From Acidovorax defluvii (GTDB lineage Bacteria; Pseudomonadota; Gammaproteobacteria; Burkholderiales; Burkholderiaceae_C), in assembly GCA_003268905.1 (NCBI GenBank), contig QLTU01000031.1:1-36198 (forward strand): a stretch of DNA of 36,198 nucleotides, in the 5' to 3' direction. How positions within the stretch are numbered: position 1 is the stretch's first letter; each line of letters begins with the position of its first letter. Under the pieces are notes generated by a model. The model saw only the letters and a program-made list of their open reading frames with translations, was not told the DNA's origin and searched no databases. Positions 34,349 through 36,198 of the stretch are shown piece after piece. A program made the position numbers and the translations under genes.

Positions 34349-34399
34349 AGCCCGCCCGGCGCCATGGCCCGCAGCGCACGGGCGCCTTCAACCCAATGC

Positions 34400-34405
34400 C
34401 ATAAT
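34400..34405 (+). promoter_or_regulatory. Candidate -10 element of corA
   Basis: CATAAT matches five of six consensus bases; the -35 is weak. Transcription from about 34412 would give a leader of about 130 bases, containing the hairpins described separately. Confidence 0.4.
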
Positions 34406-34423
34406 CCGCGGCGTGAACTTTTG

Positions 34424-34495
34424 ACGGAGACAGTTCCTTGGAAACCTACCCGAGTTGGTAGCTTTCAGCTCCCGGCCTGCCGCGGGGTTGAAAGC
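34424..34495 (+). promoter_or_regulatory. Structured corA leader with possible leader peptide
   Basis: CTACC pairs with GGTAG (34446-34461), and CTTTCA pairs with TGAAAG (34462-34494) around an inner CCCGGC/GCCGCGGG stem. A GGAGA site near 34425 precedes a TTG-initiated frame of seven codons (34438-34461, METYPSW then TAG) whose end lies in the first stem. This is a candidate attenuator or metal-sensing leader for the Mg2+ transporter. It does not match a riboswitch class I can name. Confidence 0.4.
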
Positions 34496-34539
34496 ACCCC
34501 ATCCCCATTGCAGACGCCACATAACAAGGGAGTGAGCCC

Positions 34540-35526
34540 ATGCTCAACATCTTCACGCTTGCCAATGGCCGGCTGTTTCAGGAAGAGATCGAATCGCTGG
34601 AGGAGCTGACCCGCTTCCAGCCCATCTGGGTGGATCTGGAAAACCCCACGGTCGAAGAAAAGCGCTGGATCAAACAGCACTACGGCCTGTCCATCCCCGA
34701 AGACGCGATGGACGAGGACATTGAGGAATCCGCCCGCTTCTACGAAGAAGACAACGGCGACCTGCACATTCGCAGCGACTTTCTCATTGACGACAACGAG
34801 CAGCCGCGCTCGGTGCGCGTGGCCTTCATCCTGAACCTGACCAACTCGGACCTGAAAAGCAAGGGCGTCCTGTTCTCCATTCACGATGAAGACGTGCCCG
34901 TGTTCCGCCTGCTGCGCATGCGCGCACGCCGGGCGCCGGGCCTGATCGAGGATGCCAAGGAAGTGCTGCTCGCGCTGTTCGATGCCGACGCAGAATATTC
35001 AGCCGACACGCTGGAAAACATCTACGACGAACTGGAAAAGGTGAGCAAGCAGGTGCTGGCCGGTGACGTGACCGACACCCGCGCCGGTGAAGTGCTGGGC
35101 GCTATCGCCCGCCAGGAAGACTTGAACGGCCGCATCCGCCGCAACGTGATGGACACGCGCCGCGCCGTCAGCTTCATGATGCGCAGCAAGATGCTCAACT
35201 CCAACCAGTTCGAGGAAGCGCGGCAGATTCTGCGCGACATCGAGTCGCTAGACAGCCACACGGCCTTTTTGTTCGACAAGATCAACTTTTTGATGGACGC
35301 AACGGTCGGTTTCATCAACATCAACCAGAACAAGATCATCAAGATCTTCTCGGTGGCCAGTGTGGCGCTGCTGCCGCCCACGCTGATTGCCAGCGTGTAC
35401 GGCATGAACTTTCAGCACATGCCCGAGCTGGCCAAGGAGTGGGGCTACCCCTACGCGCTGCTGCTGATGCTGGCCAGCGCGCTGGGCCCCATGTGGTACT
35501 TCCGCAAGCGCGGCTGGTTGAAGTAG
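34540..35526 (+). CDS. corA: CorA-type magnesium transporter
   Basis: Pentameric inner-membrane Mg2+/Co2+ channel. The 328-residue product has a large cytosolic domain with acidic stretches (EDAMDEDIEESARFYEEDNGD), the long pore helix (about 200-270), and two C-terminal membrane helices separated by the signature YGMNF followed by QHMPE (near 287-296). The C terminus is basic (YFRKRGWLK). It stands alone with its own leader, and a family 2 repeat follows its stop at once. Confidence 0.95.
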   Translation: MLNIFTLANGRLFQEEIESLEELTRFQPIWVDLENPTVEEKRWIKQHYGLSIPEDAMDEDIEESARFYEEDNGDLHIRSDFLIDDNEQPRSVRVAFILNLTNSDLKSKGVLFSIHDEDVPVFRLLRMRARRAPGLIEDAKEVLLALFDADAEYSADTLENIYDELEKVSKQVLAGDVTDTRAGEVLGAIARQEDLNGRIRRNVMDTRRAVSFMMRSKMLNSNQFEEARQILRDIESLDSHTAFLFDKINFLMDATVGFININQNKIIKIFSVASVALLPPTLIASVYGMNFQHMPELAKEWGYPYALLLMLASALGPMWYFRKRGWLK

Positions 35527-35615
35527 CCCCCCCTGTGGCGCTGCGCGCCTTCCCCCCCGAGGGGGGACGCCTCCAGCGGCCCGGCGAAGCCGGTTCCGCG
35601 GTGGCGCTGGCCTAG
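35527..35615 (+). repeat. Family 2 GC-rich repeat after corA
   Basis: The first 45 bases nearly match the repeat after fur: GGCGC-TGC-GCGCC, then a C6-7/G6 hairpin and GGACGCC. The tail differs, with CCGGC-GAA-GCCGG. It begins directly at the TAG stop, in the same orientation relative to the gene as at fur. Confidence 0.75.
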
Positions 35616-35725
35616 GGTCCGCCAGTTTTTACGGGCAGTCAGCTTTGCTGATGGCGTTTATTGATCACGCGCTGGTGGTCATCACTTTCAACGGTCGTGC
35701 TCCAGTGATCTGAGGCGCCTGCCAG

Positions 35726-35790
35726 TCAAATACTAGCCAAATAGGCCGCTAGCGCTTATCAGCAAAGCGCTGACAGCTATTAATTTCATA
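35726..35790 (-). repeat. Family 1 repeat at the 3' end of the mtnN fragment
   Basis: The minus strand reads TTAATAGCTGTCAGCGCTTT, GCTGATAAGCGCTAGCGGCC, then TATTTGGC. AGCGCTTTGCTGATAAGCGCT is an almost perfect inverted repeat. It begins at the stop codon of the truncated nucleosidase gene. Confidence 0.8.
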
Positions 35791-36084
35791 GTTTTTGTAG
35801 AAACGTCTGCACCATGTGATCGGCGTAGCGGCTGGCAACGGTCTGCACAAACAGCGCAAAGTCGCCATGCGCGGCGTCGTCGGCGCGGTCGGAGATGGTG
35901 CGCACCGCCGCAAACGGCACGCCATAGTCCAGGCACACCTGGGCCACGGCGGCACCCTCCATTTCCACGGCCAGCACGTCGTGGCCCACCTCGCGCAGCG
36001 CGGTGCGCAGCCGGTCGGACTCGTGCGCGGCCGAGACAAAACGGTCGCCGCTGGCCATCAGGCCGTGGTGCACCTGCTGGGCAG
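35786..36084 (-). pseudogene. mtnN: 5'-truncated MTA/SAH nucleosidase
   Basis: Only the C-terminal 95 or so residues of a methylthioadenosine/S-adenosylhomocysteine nucleosidase remain, from VHHGLMASGDRFV through VEMEGAAVAQVC (substrate-binding Met-Glu) and VRTISDRADDAAHGDF (with the catalytic aspartate) to FLQKL. The family is about 230-260 residues long, so more than half, including the N-terminal active-site part, is missing. The frame runs on to 36187 through unrelated sequence. The break is near 36085. Without the N-terminal part it should be inactive. Confidence 0.75.
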
Positions 36085-36198
36085 TGTGGCCATTATTTGG
36101 ATCGGCGGATTCCAGAACGAAGTGCACCAAGCAATAGGTTGGGCCAAGAGTGCATAGGATGCTCTCTTGTTGACCGGCCAGTCGCAAAGGAAAGCACT
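36085..36198. mobile_element. Foreign sequence breaking mtnN, possibly an insertion-sequence end
   Basis: Homology to the nucleosidase stops sharply where TGTGGCCATT begins. The following 114 bases have lower GC and no recognisable coding. TG at the junction and two loosely similar internal stretches (TTTGGATCGGCGG, GTTGACCGGCC) would fit an IS21-type end with several terminal repeats. The far side is outside the window, so this is tentative; a contig artefact is possible. Confidence 0.3.

Noticed and set aside
1..36198. CRISPR arrays, tRNA or rRNA genes, prophage or defence islands
   Set aside because: No regularly spaced direct repeats, cloverleaf-like segments, integrase, restriction or phage-type proteins were seen.

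Overview
The window is a GC-rich chromosomal segment from a betaproteobacterium, most likely a member of the Comamonadaceae (Acidovorax-like). Four things point there: the gene orders fur/bamE-dapB-exbB-exbD-leuS-lptE and hpf-ptsN-hprK, a proteobacterial-type GshA, a separate Sua5-type tRNA-modification enzyme, and two dispersed repeat families that I recall from Comamonadaceae genomes. No rRNA, tRNA, CRISPR array or complete insertion sequence was found. The content is mostly housekeeping, and I did not find a clear new multigene system.

Layout. (1) 1-10.3 kb, all minus strand: proA, trkA, trkH, gshA, kup, benE, gshB. This places both steps of glutathione synthesis among two K+ uptake systems. 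A strong sigma-70-like promoter at 73-100 points out of the left edge. (2) 10.4-18.9 kb: bamE-dapB-exbB-exbD-leuS-lptE and holA on the minus strand (lysine/peptidoglycan precursor synthesis, envelope assembly, proton-driven energy transduction, leucyl-tRNA charging, LPS export, clamp loader). Two plus-strand genes, dodecin and arginase, interrupt the series. (3) 19.0-21.6 kb: fur (plus), then hprK, ptsN and hpf (minus), with an intrinsic terminator between hpf and ptsN. (4) 22-28 kb, mostly plus: purC, a DJ-1/PfpI protein, a ribbon-helix-helix protein, purE-purK-sua5 in tight coupling, with a CnoX-like thioredoxin on the minus strand. (5) 28-32.2 kb: two exported lipoproteins of hydrolase folds converging on a bidirectional terminator, a SemiSWEET protein and DacB. 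(6) 32.3-36.2 kb, plus: tsaB-rimI-UDG-like cluster, then corA with a structured leader. A 3' fragment of an mtnN-type nucleosidase on the minus strand is cut by foreign sequence at the right edge.

The most unusual structure is the repeat content. Family 1 is a roughly 45-65 bp, relatively AT-rich imperfect inverted repeat (cores AGCGCTT and AGCTGCT). It occurs in about eight places. Three are between genes; up to five lie inside reading frames (proA, exbB, cnoX, purK, and weakly leuS) without breaking them. Family 2 is a GC-rich double hairpin directly after the stop codons of fur, corA and (degenerate) the SemiSWEET gene; a related stretch encodes part of an N-terminal extension of PurK. Two proteins look like degenerate members of enzyme families: a GDSL-type lipoprotein without its serine and histidine, and a UDG-type protein without its cysteines and catalytic motif.
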